Shown here: in pieces, positions 34,541 to 47,440 of the stretch
Layout: each line of letters opens with the position of its first letter
Numbering within the stretch: the first letter of the stretch is position 1
DNA from: Zingiber officinale
Lineage: Eukaryota; Streptophyta; Magnoliopsida; Zingiberales; Zingiberaceae
Length of the DNA stretch: 64,000 nucleotides
Reading direction: 5' to 3'
Assembly (NCBI RefSeq): GCF_018446385.1
Contig: NC_055988.1
Span: 62,459,788 to 62,523,787 of the forward strand
Made by a program: the position numbers and the translations under genes
The notes under the pieces: model-generated
The model's input: the letters and a program-made list of their open reading frames with translations, nothing else
The model's database searches: none
Told to the model about the DNA's origin: nothing

Positions 34541-36180
34541 TTCTCCCCCACTAATAAAAATTTGGTCCCCAAATTTCGTTATCTACCATCAGCAAGTACT
34601 AACAACAGATATATAGTAGAAATGCTGAACGGTAAATAAATCACATACCTCAAGTGAAAAGATGGGATATCAAGATGGGGATATCGAGCTCGGATCGTAT
34701 CCTCAAGCTCCCAAGTAGCCTCCTCGTCTGAATGAGGCTGCCATCCGACTTTAACCAGCCGGATAGTCTTGTTCCGCAACTGACGCTCCTTCCGGTCGAG
34801 AATCCGTACCGGAATCTTCTCATAAGTAATGTCAGGCTGAAAGGAGAACTGAGATTATCTATCAACACATATATCAGATCGGGTACGTATCTCCTCAGCG
34901 TAGATATGTGGAATACGACGTGAACGCCTGCCAAAGACGGCAATAGTGCCACCCGATAAGCTACTGCTCCAATCCTTTCCGAGATCTGGAAAGGTCCAAT
35001 GTATCGCGGAGCTAGCTTACCCCTGAGGCCAATCTCTTCACCTCTTTCGTGGGTGAAACTCGCAGAAATACCTGGTCGCAAATGAAGAACTCTAAGGGTC
35101 TCCGACTCCGGTCAGCATAACACTTCTAGCAGTCTTATGCCTCTGACATCCTCCGTCTGATAGTAAGGACCACTCTGCCTCGCTGAGCTCTATGAGGTCC
35201 CAACAACTGGGCATCTCGGATTCTCATCCTGATCTACGACTGAGCACTTATGGTAACAAGACTACCCTGCTCGGTCTGTCCCTGCTCCTCAAGGTCTAAC
35301 ACAGAGAAACCCTGAATCAAGTCTATAACCACCACTCGGTAGCAAGTTAAAGTCCCTCTGGACTTCTGGCTAAGTGCATCGGCAACCACATTAGCTTTTC
35401 CCGGGTGATAGCTAATGGTACACTCATAATCCTTCAGGAACTCCATCCATCTCCTCTGTCGAAGATTAAGTTCCTTCCAAGTAAAACAGATATTTAAGAT
35501 TCGATGATCAGTGAGAATCTCAAGGTAATATCATACAGGTAATGCTGCCAAATCTTCAGGGCAAAAATAATAGCAGCCAACTCCAGATCATGAACTGAGT
35601 ATTTTCTTCTCAGGCTCCCTCAACTATCGAGAAGCATATAAAATACTCAACCGTGCTGCATCGAACAGCACCCATACCCTGTAGAAACGCGTCGGTGTAG
35701 AGGACAAATCCGTCCTCTCCAGAAGGTAAAAACCAAAAATCGAAGCCGACAACAATCTCCGCTTCAGCTCCTAGAAGCTGATCTTGCAATCCTCAATCCA
35801 AGTAAACTTCACGCCTTTCATGGTCACGCGTGAAAGTAGCATAGCTATGTGGAAGAAACCCTCGACGAAAAGTCTGTAATATCCTGCGAGTCACAAAAGA
35901 CTGCGGATCTCCTACACTGATTTCGGCTGCTCCCAACGGTAACAACCTCTATCTCCTGTGGAACCACGGTACACTCCTACTGGTGACCGTGTGTCCCAAA
36001 CATCATAACAAAAGACAATCCAAACCAGCACTACTGATAATCACATATAGATGTTCTCGTCGAATCATCTCTAGATCTATGCAAAGGTAGTGTACGTGAC
36101 TCACCTCGGATCCGTAATAGATCACAACATCGTCCACAAAGATAATGGACACCTATCCAAACATCCTCGACATACTAGGA
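34541..36180 (-). pseudogene. Gypsy pol remnant: RT end, RNase H, integrase C-terminus with chromodomain
   Basis: The polypurine tract TAGTGGGGGAGAA (minus strand, plus 34541-34553) abuts the LTR. Upstream on the minus strand: a chromodomain-like TIRLVKVGW and EEATWELED (34660-34775), the integrase GPY/F module GKLAPRYIGPFQISERIG with FHISTLRRYVPD (34850-35020), then RNase H (FVLYTDA near 35700; LTDHRILN near 35500; [20 protein letters not shown] at 35385-35446), and the RT C-terminus (GYYR, SFQELK-like remains, 35730-35930). The integrase zinc finger and DDE core that should lie between RNase H and the GPY/F module are missing at about 35090-35230. Several stops and frame changes make it inactive. 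Confidence 0.82.
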
Positions 36181-39100
36181 TCATCGAGTCCCTGAAAACA
36201 TCTAAGGCACTGTAAGCCTATATGAAAAAAAAACCAAGACACATAATGTCCATATCACAGACATTCCTATCCATAAGATCTCCAATAATAAATCGGAAAA
36301 AAAAATATGATCATCAATAACATAAATCACCAAAGAATAAATCCTCCAGGGTGAGAGCAACGCTCCATCACAGGAAACACCACATATGTGGGAGCAACGC
36401 TCTACCACAAGAAATCCTCAATATGTGGGAGCAACACTCCACCACAAATAATCTGAAATATGTATCTGCAATAAATATAGGAGCAATGCTCCGCTACCAG
36501 CAATCCGTGATATGTGGGAGCAACGCTCCACCACAAAACAATACCTAAGTACCTCAAGGCACCTAACTATCCAGCTAGAGACTGTACAAGATCTCTCTAC
36601 CACAATTCACTGTGGTTAGCCTAGAATATAACAACCTAATAACTAATCAAATCCATCATCAACTCTATCAGCATCCTAGTGGGTCATCCACTGATAGGAA
36701 AATTAGTTGATGGGTTAATTCAACAAATGACATAATGCAGTCACTCCACATTCTGCATTCAGTATAAGTAGAATCATCATACTGCTACCAATAATACATC
36801 TAGCACACATGCTCACACAACATATGTATGATCAACAAAAACCTCCAATTATTATACACCAAACATACTCACAACTCAGGTATAATCAGTATAATACCTC
36901 CAACAATACATACCGAACACGTGTCCAAAATCAATGTAGGTAAAATCAACAATACACCTCAAACAACGCTCATATGACATATCTTCACCTATGCCAAGAG
37001 TATAACCAACATATACTTCCAATAAAGCATACTAAACCCAGGTGCACTCATAAAATCAAACATAATCAAAAAGATACCTCAGATACTACACCAAACACAT
37101 ATGTACATATCACAACTCAGATTAAATCGACAAAATGCCTCCAACAAAACACCACCGATGTACATATACTACATCTCGGATTTAATCAACAAGATATCTT
37201 CAATAATACCTCCAGATACATACACCCAACTACATATCTATGATTCACAAGGAACCTTCAAACCATATCAGAACATGGATACATATACTACTTGCAAATG
37301 GACAGTCTACCACAGTACTCCTACAACACATAACAATCATCATATACGTGCAATATAGACATGCAAAATCAGCATACCAGCTCAATCAAAGAGACCAACC
37401 TTATGCTACCAACACTCATGGGTTACGGGTATATCTAAACAAAATTCATGCATATGTATCAAGCATGAATACATCAATCAAAAGCAACCCAAAATAAAAC
37501 AGTCTAATCATCCAGTAACAACCCTGCTCTAGGTTCAAAGGAACTGGTATCGGACAAGAAAGATATACACACCGTGGTATAACATTGCCAGTCAATGTCA
37601 TACACTACCAAGACTATATCCAATGGAAAAAAAATTTTATCCTCATAAATCCAAAATGTACTCTCCCAGTAAACACTAATAACAATTGTATCCCATAAGT
37701 GTTAAGCAATTAGCTCTACACTTCCTTACATCAGCGGGGTCGCATATTCCAATGCACCCTCTAAATTATCCCACCAGGTATATACAGTCCACGGTCAAAG
37801 TTTTCATGGAATAGGATACATCGATCCTTTATAACCTATCCAAGCCGACAATGATATATGGCTAAATCAGTCCTTTCCACGCCAGTACAAAACATGTACT
37901 CAAAGGTACTCTAGATACATAACTAAGCACAAATAACCTAAAGGTTCGAACCTCTAAAAATAGATCATGGCAATCCTCTACTGATCAACCATCAAAACTA
38001 AATCATTCATCTACTAACTAATCAAGAATACCTTAATCCTCCACAAGCAACTAAGGTATATCAAACCACAACTACCCAACTCGACAAACATAAATCAGTC
38101 TTCTACTGACCGATTTAACAAGTGTAAATCAATATTTACTGACGAAAATTAACTAAGATAAAATGGTATACAACGTTGTCAAATAACTAAACCAGTTCAT
38201 GGGTCAATTCAACACTAATACATCATCTCAAACTAGAGAATGTCAATCCACATAATATCATATGAATAAATGTGTACGACCCAAAAGAAAAAGCTAGAAT
38301 TCAATATCATCAAGACACCCTCATTTTTTTTTTATCCTCAAAAATATCAGCCCACTAATATCAGATGAATAAGTCTCTACTCTCCATGAGGGTAAGTTAG
38401 CATTCAAAACACCAAATCATTATTTATCCACATAGTTCATTATCAGATGAAACAAATATCAATTTTATCATCCTGTTAACTAACCATAATTAACCAGATT
38501 TATTAAAATCAAAAATCTCATAGGCACATAAACTCTCTAGCTTCCAATTTATAATCTGATCACCAACTATAAACATCAACCTGTGAACACCATACATGAT
38601 ACTCACTATATCACCATCAATGACAACTCAAATATAAATCATCAAATTAGTTATCCACTAATAGATCATCAAAACAAATATCTAATATTTGATCATCAGA
38701 CAACCACATAACATTTACTCTCATAAACCATAAGAAATCAACATATCACAATATCTGATCTCACAAAATCCCTCAACCTCAAACCATTCTCAATAATGAT
38801 CAAACATGGTAACTCCCAATGACCAATTCCCATCGTATCGGGTACCCAAATATCCAAAAGGTATAAGTATAAAAACTCTACTGGCTAAGTCAACAGGAGT
38901 CTATAGGTATCATCCACTACCCAGCTAACAATAGCAGAGACTGGTATGTGCCTCCATCCCCTATGAGTAGTAACAGAAGCTAAAACTACTGATGGTATGA
39001 TAAGAAAAATCACCAGAGACTATAATCCTTGATCTCTATTAAGGTCAACCATGCTCAATGGCTAACTCATCATATGTAATATGTGCTACTACAACAAAAC

Positions 39101-39590
39101 AGGTACTACATAAAGAATGCTAATACCTATCATAAACTATTGAATTAAACATCATACCTATATGCCGTCTGGAGATGTTCCATCGCTGTCCAGTCCCCAA
39201 CTTCAGACCTCAAAATTTCGAACACGAAAATCATCGATAATCCATATAATCCGAAACAGAACTCCAACACATATACATAATGGAAAAATCCATGTAATCC
39301 AAAATAACTACCCAGTTTGCCTCGCAAACTTGGGCTAAATCCAAAAATCCAGAATACCCAAAAACAGGTATCCGATAAATCACCAGAACACCGAAAGCAG
39401 GTATCATAACCCGCTCTGATACCAAATAAATTGGTATCAGATAAATCTCAAAAATCCAACACACGAAAATCCAACAAATATCGCCAAACTTTGGCGCTCT
39501 GATACCATATCAATTGGTATCAGGTTATACCAACTATGCAAAATACGAAAACAAAGATCGTAAAAATCCAAAACACACAGCAAGTATCGT
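36181..39590 (-). other. A/C-rich non-coding spacer of element C
   Basis: 3.4 kb where gag, protease and most of RT would be expected. The plus strand is strikingly poor in G and rich in A and C, with only short chance frames. It contains a minisatellite at 36355-36540: units start at 36355, 36392, 36429, 36481 and 36518, a 37-bp period with one 52-bp step, with the core 'gggagcaacgctcca.cacaa'. No protein similarity is recognised. Confidence 0.65.
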
Positions 39591-39593
39591 ATA

Positions 39594-39608
39594 CCTGCTC
39601 TGATACCA
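39594..39608 (-). other. Primer-binding site of element C
   Basis: The minus-strand TGGTATCAGAGCAGG, six bases from the 5' LTR. Two more copies of its 12-base core occur at 39413-39424 and 39496-39507. Confidence 0.9.
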
Positions 39609-39614
39609 CTAAAT

Positions 39615-42363
39615 TGTCACGCCCCAGAGGAGTCTCTGTCCGAAGAAATTTCGGCAGCATCTCCCCTGTACGGCGGACAATATGAAACTTTCTACATGTC
39701 ACATATACTTCAGCCACAGGCGGCTGTAATGATAACAAAAATAAAAAAAAAACACCACGCAGTTTATAAAGATATTCAGCCTCTGGCTGTCACAACCACG
39801 CAGTTAATAATAGTAATCAATAATAGTAGGACTCTGACTCGAAATCCACCCTACTCCACTACACTCGTAAAGCTCAAATCCAACGAACTCACCTCTTCTG
39901 CCGTCCAGGCAGGCATATAGTAGAATAAAAACCAAACCATCCAAAAGACCATCAAACGGTAACAATCCGTACAATATCCATAAATAAAATCCAAAACAAA
40001 ACTAAAACATAGTCTGATGGAAGAAAAACCAAAATAAAGCAAATAACAACCTAGTAGAGAACTAGCTCTACGTGCAGATGGGGGGCCAGCGACTGGAACT
40101 GCTCCGGACAGCCTCAACCTGAAAATATCAACAATGGAGGCGGGGTGAGTCCAACACTCAGCAGGTACAACTGATATGCATAATAAAACAAATAACAGAC
40201 AACACTAATCATGCGTACAGTCTCCTGAATATGAGGAGGATAAATGCAACTGAAATGAAATCAGAAGATAACTGTACTGACCGGATCAAAGTATAAAGGT
40301 AACAGGTCGTCAGACCGAGTGAGTCATAATCCTGTATGCATGTCAATCAATGCATCCAAACAAATGCAGCATATAAGTGCAGCAATCACAAGCGAATAAA
40401 AATGCAATAAATGCATATGTCAACCCCATACTCTGAAATCAATGCTCCTGTGCAATGACAGAGTAAACGGGATGCTGTCGGAGTACTCCTGTCCTGTGAC
40501 CCCAAATCATAAATGGGGGAGCTCAATGCTCTCATCTCCCGGTACACGATGACGGGGAGGATATCTCTGCCGGCTACCACGCTGAGTCTCCTGACCAACG
40601 GAGCCAAACAAAGTCCACCATCTGCCGGCTACCACGCTGCTACCCTAAATGCCAGCGGAGCCAAACAGAGCCGGAATCGATTGCCGGCTACCACGCTGAG
40701 TCCTCAGACCAACGGAGCTAAACAGCAGAACCGCCACACACCAGCCAGATATACAACTAATCCATGGGTGGTGTGTGCAGTACATGTAACTGGCGATGGG
40801 CTCAACCAAAGTGAAGCCGACAATCGCACAGCATGCAAACATGATGCATGATACTAAGCATGGCAATCTCATGAATAGCATAGCAAGATCCATACATAAA
40901 TAAAAGGTGTACCACAAATCAATGTATCAGATGGAAGGTACACAAACAGATAGGGTATCATATAAACCCTAGGTCCTGAACATGATGTATCACATGGTTG
41001 GGTCACTACCGAAAGCATGTATGGTCAGGTCAATAATAACATACGGTGCATAATAAATAAACAAACAACATGTAACAGATCATGTAATGACCAACCGAAT
41101 CAAAAAGATAACACAATCATTGCTATATGTTAAACACTTTATTATGCATATCAAAAGACATAAGTCAAAGTACCCGCCTCCAATCGAAATGGTCCAACTC
41201 GGACGTCGAGATGCTCGTCTCGAATCAAAGTCCTGTGTTAAATCGCACAGTTTAGCTAATTTAATTATAAACAAATAGCTAAACAAATTTCTAACCCACT
41301 AACCAGTTAGGGTTAGTTTCGTTAACCCCAATTACACCATTACATAACTTCCAAACCTAATTATTAATTATTGCTAACTCAACTAGCAATAATCTACCAC
41401 AAATATCAAAACCCTAATCCTTACCTTAATTCAACAGGCAGGAAAGGTGCTGTCGATTGCTACAAAAAGTGGCTGCCGGAATAGGGCAACTCTAATATCG
41501 CCGATCTGTTGTACCAAGGATCTGTAAAACCAAAAGGTACCGATCTAATGTTATGATCAACAGTAGCTATAGAACAAGAACAGAACACTAGATCACGACC
41601 TAAACCCTCACCTTTCTGTCACAATACCGTATCACCACTGCTCTGAGGAGGAAGAAATGCTCACAGCTAGGGCACAGAGGATTTCCGGCCGGCAGCACTG
41701 CTGTGAGAAGGTCTCGGCTCCGGTTAGAGTGGCGGCAGAGAAGTAGAAGGGCACAGAGCGATCGGCGGTGGCTCTAGTCGCCGGCGGCAGAGAAGAAATT
41801 GGCCGGCACTGTGCAAAAGAGCAACAGCGGCAGTACACAGGGAGGAACTAGGCACCGGAGACTGGTGCTGAACCTGTGGCCGGCGCTCGGCTTCGTCTCG
41901 GCGCTGCCACCAATCGAGAGAAGGCGCGGGTTCTCGGGTGGCGGCGCTAGGGCACACGGAAAGAAGAAGAAAACAAGGTTCGGGGTTCGGCCGGCGGTAG
42001 AACTAAGGCAGAGAGGAGGGTCGCTGGCGTCGGCAGAGGAGAGAACCGCCGGGGCCGGCGGTTAGGGCAAGGAGTCGAGCACGAGGAAGAGGCGTCGGCG
42101 CGAGGAGAAAGGGTGCGCTCGGGTGCGCGAGTGAAAAAAGAAACGGCGAGGAAATAAAGAAAAATATAAAGAAAAAGAAAAAGAAAAGGAAAAGGAAAAG
42201 GAAAAGAAAATAAATCTTTTCCTCATTAAAACAGGGTAACCTAAACAGACCTTTCCCGGACCCTGTTTTTGTCCCCGTTAACATGTCCATACGAGCTCCG
42301 AAAAATTCTCAAAAAATTTCTAAAAATTCCGGAAAATTCCCTTATCATTTTCGGTATTTTACA
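39615..42363 (-). repeat. 5' LTR of element C
   Basis: Near-identical to 31817-34540. Differences include a rearranged 'ctgccggctaccacgctg' unit near 40610-40640 (a partial extra copy) and one fewer AAAAGG unit near 42190. Confidence 0.93.
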
Positions 42364-42368
42364 TTTCC

Positions 42369-43901
42369 ACAACTACCTTGTGTTGACTGGGAATGTAGAA
42401 GTAATATCCCTTAATTTCCTTGGGATATCTAATAAAATAGCACTTATCGAATTTGGGTCCCAGTTTGTCTGAGACTTGGCGTCGAACGTAAGCCTCACAA
42501 TCCCAAATCCTCATAAAAGACACCTGGGCATCTCTCCCAGTCCATATCCTATATGGTGTTTTTATCACAGCCTTGGATGGAACACAATTGAGTATAAAGG
42601 CTGCTGTGTCCAGAGCATAGCCCCAAAGAGATATAGGAAGATCTATGTGACTCATCATAGACCATACCATATCTAATAGGGTATGAATCCTCCTTTCGGA
42701 TACACCATTCCACTGTGGTGTTCCAGGAGGAGTGAGTTGGGATAGAATCTTACACTCAGCTAGATAGTCATGAAACTCATGGCTAAGGTATTCTCCATCT
42801 CGATCTAATTGAAGTATCTTAATACTCTTACCAAGCTGAGTTTGTACTTCATTCTTACTTATGTGTAATGAGTCCTAACAAGTCAGTCGCTCTCTCGCTG
42901 TGTCCACTAAAGAGAGTCTTGGTCATCTTGCCTAGTAGGCATGACTCGCATGTCTCATATGATTCAAAATCAAATGAGTCCAGTAAACCATCTTTATGGA
43001 GCTGGGATAAGCGTTTGTCATTTATATGACCTAAGCGACAGTGCCAGAGATAGGTTTGATTCATTTTATCTGATTTGAACCTTTTGATATTTATGTTATA
43101 GATGGGGTTCTCTAAGTCTAGAATATAGAGTCCGTTAATCAAAGGTGCACTACAATAGAACATATCATTTAAATAAACTGAACAATATTTGTTCTTTATT
43201 ATAAATGAAAAACCTTTCTTGTCCAAACAAGAAACTGATATAATGTTCTTAGTAAGAGTAGACACATAACAACAATCATCTCATTCTAGTACAAGCCCAG
43301 AGGGCAGAGATAGAGAATAAGTCCCTACAGCAACAGCAGCAACCCGTGCTCCATTACCTACTCGTAGGTCTATCTCGCGCTTTGTCAATGTCCTGCTATT
43401 TCTCAGCGCATGTACATTAGTACAAATGTGAGAAGCACATCCGGTATCTAATACCCACGATGAAGAAATAGAGAGATTGACTTCTATAACATGTATACTT
43501 GAAGTAGAAATCTTATTTCTCTTCTTCTTATAATCTTCCAGGTATCCTTTGCAGTTCCTCTTCCAGTGCCCTGCTTGTCCTTGATATAGTTGATGAAGAT
43601 GTTCAACCATATCATAAGCACCCATCAACTCGTGTTGCTTCTGAAGCTCAGAGTTCATGGTCGCGAGCATAAGATAGGACACATCTAATGCGTCATCTTG
43701 ATGCTTCTTGTAAGCATCACGGTCAGCTCGCGTGGCAGTAGCAGGAGGTGCCGCGGGAATGGGCTGCTCTAGGACGTACAGTTTTCGTTCCTGTGTGAGA
43801 ACAATTCTCAGGTTCCTGTACCAGTCCAGGAAGTTAGCTCCATTGAGCTTGTCCTTATCAAGGACAGAACGCAGGGAGAAGGTGTTCGTGTTTGACGACA
43901 T
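42369..43901 (-). pseudogene. Copia gag, protease and integrase part, element A
   Basis: The ATG at 43901 begins MSSNTNTFSLRSVLDKDKLN, the Copia gag head. At about 43578 the sequence jumps from YQGQA to GHWKRNC. Compared with element B this loses roughly 115 codons, including the first two Cys of the zinc knuckle. The protease motif VLDTGCASH is intact near 43440. The pre-integrase domain shows WHCRLGHIN, with ESCLLGK. After SERATDLLGLI near 42875 the integrase segment with the first two catalytic Asp (in B: HTDVCGPF and TDNFSGYG) is deleted. What follows is the GEYLS/WNGVSERR end of the core. The frame ends at the insertion of element C (42368). Confidence 0.88.
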
Positions 43902-45430
43902 GGTAATCTACAATAGAAAATGTAGAAAAATAAATATCATATTCCTTTTTATCATTTAATTAGGTCTTTAACTAAATGATACTCCCATTGAATTATAGGG
44001 TCCTTGTAGAATCAAGTCATGGATGTGGTCAAACCACACTACTAGATTCCACCAAATAGCTATAATACTCGTGGAACAAGATCCACATCATACTATGCCT
44101 TGAGTTAGCTTTGGCTAAATCGCCCAAGACCTAGTATGATCGGTAGGTAACTAATTACCAATTACATCTCTATGCAACTCTTGTTTATAGGATCAAGATC
44201 CGCATGTATATTAAAACTTGAGTTAGCTTTGGCTAAAACGCTCAAGAGTTAATATAAATGTGATTTTGACCTATCTACCAACTATTGGAAAATGCCTATA
44301 GTTAAACCTGATCTAATTGAGTTTAACTAGTTTTACTCAATCTGATTGAGTTTGTACTCACCCATGCGTTGATAGGCGGGACCAAGATTGTCCCTATTCA
44401 CCCTACCAAGATAATATGCGTTGCTCTACTTTGGCAGATTCAACAATAACATGTGATCGAGGTAGTGATGGGTATCACGGCATGGTAGGCATTTTTCGAG
44501 TTGATTCGATTATGATCTAATCTAATTGAGGATTGTATCAAATATGCATAAAGGCACTAATTTCAATAAATTAGCATACATCACATACAAGAGCAATGAT
44601 AATATATATATATATATATATATATTAATTAACTATTTAATTAAATTGTGATGAGATCATGGCTCTACTATGATCTTCTCAAGCCAATGAGATGATCGGA
44701 TGGTCAACCTAGGGTTAGCCGCTTCATCAAGCGCCTTCTTTGACCACCATGTGTTGACTTCAGCCTCCTCGTAACTCCTCCTTAAGTGGACCTTCCACGG
44801 CTTCAATTTTTTGTACATTACAGATGTGAAACTCGAGTTATATTCGAATCTAAAACTCTTTTACAACGAGAATATAAAAGAGAGGGCACGACATGCAGGT
44901 CGCGTAACAAATACGACATGCAGGTCGCGTAACAAATACAACACATTATTAACACATTATTAACCAATCGTATTGGGTCTTTTGGGCCATGATCATCAAA
45001 ACATCACACATAATTCTAAATTATGCATTTTATATAAATTTTTGTAATTTTACTACTATTTTATCTATTTTACGAGTTACAACTTCCCGGCGGTTCTGAT
45101 TAGTGATTTTCGGACGCAATCGCGAAACAAAGCCCCTTGCGGGGTTAGGGGCAGCACCCCTACTCGCGATATAACCATTGTGAGTGTTCCTAAGTGATCC
45201 TACAACGTCATAAGTCGCTGTCCCAAACAAAATAAATTTGTTTGGGCGAGACCTTGCCGTTTCGGAAGGTTTTTCTCAGTCGTTGAAGTCTACAAGTGAC
45301 CAAACACTTGTTGCTTCGCTTCTACGAGAAAAATACTCATAAAAACCATAAAAATAGTAAAATCATAGAGACTTACAGAAATGAAACTTTTTCATAAAAC
45401 AAAAACAAAAACAAGTACAAGTTCGCACGT
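43902..45430 (-). other. Leader of element A
   Basis: Untranslated 1.5 kb between the primer site and gag. It has a (TA)n run at 44602-44625, a tandem pair 'acatgcaggtcgcgtaacaaat' at 44892-44940, and two copies of 'ttgagttagctttggctaaa' near 44100 and 44220. Related words occur in the leader of element B, which supports common descent. Confidence 0.65.
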
Positions 45431-45443
45431 GGCTCTGATACCA
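45431..45443 (-). other. Primer-binding site of element A
   Basis: The minus-strand TGGTATCAGAGCC, one base from the LTR end. Confidence 0.92.
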
Positions 45444-45444
45444 C

Positions 45445-47435
45445 TGTTAGCAATTCGAGCCGTAAAAATCGCTTTTTGCGTTGCGGAAACCCCGAATGCT
45501 AGCCACGGATCCATGCGAAAAATTAATAAAATTCTTGTACTTGTTTCCTACTCTAGATCGATCTACTTTAGATCTACATGGTGAGTGTTATACCTTTGAA
45601 GCGAAGCTCTTCACAAATCCCGCTCGTCCAAGGTCCTTCGGATCTCGAGTGTGTTCAAGCGTACACACCTCTAGTAGTATCCACACGAACAAGAAGTGTT
45701 CTCTAACACTCAAGGATGGAGAAGAGAGCACCACAAGTGTGCTAGCACTCCCTAGGGCTCTCAGGTGGGATTGGAATAAAGGTAGGAGAAAAGAGAAAGA
45801 TATAATATCAAACTCTCCTCTTATTTTTCTATGTGACTATCACTCTACCTTTCTTCTTGGATAAACTCACTAACTTTCTTGTCTTGCTTGGAGCTCTCGG
45901 CAAAGAGAGGAGAAGGAGCAAGGAAGAAGTAAGTAAGATGATACAAAAATGAATGAATTAATTCAATGCCTATGAATCTTCCATTCATATGGTTGGCCAA
46001 CCAAGGAATGCAATTAATTACATTCAATGAATCTTAATGCATTCATTTGGGCAGCCAATGAAACTTCCATTCATGTGGCTAGCCACACTAGGAATGCAAT
46101 TAATTGCATTCAATGAATCTTAATGCATTCATTTGGGTGGCCAATGAATCTTCCATTCATATGGCTGGCCACACGTGTAGTCTTGCTCTCCCTTGATGAT
46201 TTAGCAAGGATGTGTTCGCTAGCCATGCCATGTAGGATAAGTTATCCTTCATGAGGTGGCATCAAGTCAAACTTGATATTTCCACTTCCATATGGTCAAG
46301 TCAAACTTGATCACTCATCTTCCTTGGTGAGTTAAATCCAACCTAATTGAGTCTAACTCAAAATGCCTAAATTAGATTACTCTTAATCTAATTTTTGATT
46401 CATCACATGAACCTAATCCAATTGGTTCATCATATGAATCTAATCTCCATTCACTTATTCTTTGTGGGTGACCCAATAGGTTCTTGCAACGTTGGCAATA
46501 TTTCTAAATCTTATTTAGAAACATAAGCAATGAGTGACATCTAGCAATACATTATTGCTACCCAAGTTGCTAGAATGTTGAGATCCAACATTACCATCGT
46601 GACTACTAATTGTGACTCTCACAATATGTGACAATGTCCTTCTATCCACAATATCTAGATTGATCAAATGAGGCATAGACCGTGTCATCCTCGAATCAAT
46701 CTATGTCTTGAACTCCAAGTGGACTCACTCTAATCAAATGAGCTCAATATCTCATATTGACTCATTTGGCCATGACCATGCACTTAGTGGTCTCACTCTA
46801 TCAAGAACCAAGATATCACTCCCGTTATATAGGAGGGATAGATCCCATCTACATCATTCACATCTCTCCGCATAATTTGTTACATACCCAGTAATCGTCT
46901 TTATAGTCCACCCAGTTACGGGTGACGTTTGACGAAGCCAAAGTATGTAACTCCTTATGTAGGGAACCATGGTGACTTCAGGTCCAAGGACTAATAATCA
47001 TACTAATAGCCATATGAGAAAGTATATGACACTCATATAGCGATCCATGATACTTTCTCATAGCGGGTCATTCAGTATATATTCTTCAATGCATACCCAT
47101 GTGTCAACTTGATATCTCCATATCCATGACTTCTGAGATCAAGTCATCGAGTTGACCTACATGCTAGTCTCGTCGTATTAACATTGTCCCTGAATGTTAA
47201 TACTTTACTAGGAATGATTAAGAGTAGTGTTCTCTATACCATCTCACTATCGATTCAACCAATCGATTGATATAGGTAAGAACCTTCTACTCAAGGACGC
47301 TATTATACTTAGTTATTTGGCACCAATACAAGTAAGTATAATAACTAAAACAAATACCTTCATATACATAGGAATATGATACAATGAGTCCATACAACAA
47401 TCATCATATGATTAGCTCTAGGGCTCTAACTAACA
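45445..47435 (-). repeat. 5' LTR of element A (family 1)
   Basis: 1991 bp, the same length as the 3' LTR, with many scattered transitions between the two. The duplicated module with 'gaatgcaattaatt' is at 45970-46175. The end CTAACA abuts the duplication TCGGG. Confidence 0.93.
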
Positions 47436-47440
47436 TCGGG

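Larger units (their letters stand above)
31817..42363 (-). mobile_element. Element C: Ty3/gypsy chromovirus, innermost level of the nest
   Basis: Large LTRs (2724 and 2749 bp, TGTAAAATACC...GGGGCGTGACA on the minus strand) are flanked by the exact duplication TTTCC (31812-31816 and 42364-42368). They are very similar, so the insertion is recent. Long LTRs, an iMet primer site and a chromodomain-like C-terminus suggest the Tekay/Del group. Gag and protease are absent, and pol is truncated and broken. Confidence 0.92.
27951..47435 (-). mobile_element. Element A: Copia retrotransposon, family 1, middle level of the nest
   Basis: Two LTRs of 1991 bp each are flanked by the exact duplication TCGGG (27946-27950 and 47436-47440). 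The primer site is at 45431-45443 and the polypurine tract at 29942-29955. The minus-strand gag-pol is cut by element C at 31812-42368. Internal deletions remove part of gag and the integrase core, and RT has at least three stops, so it is defective. Confidence 0.93.

Noticed and set aside
36355-36540. Regularly spaced short repeats resembling a CRISPR array
   Set aside because: The units are contiguous tandem repeats without unique spacers, in a plant retroelement. No cas genes are present.
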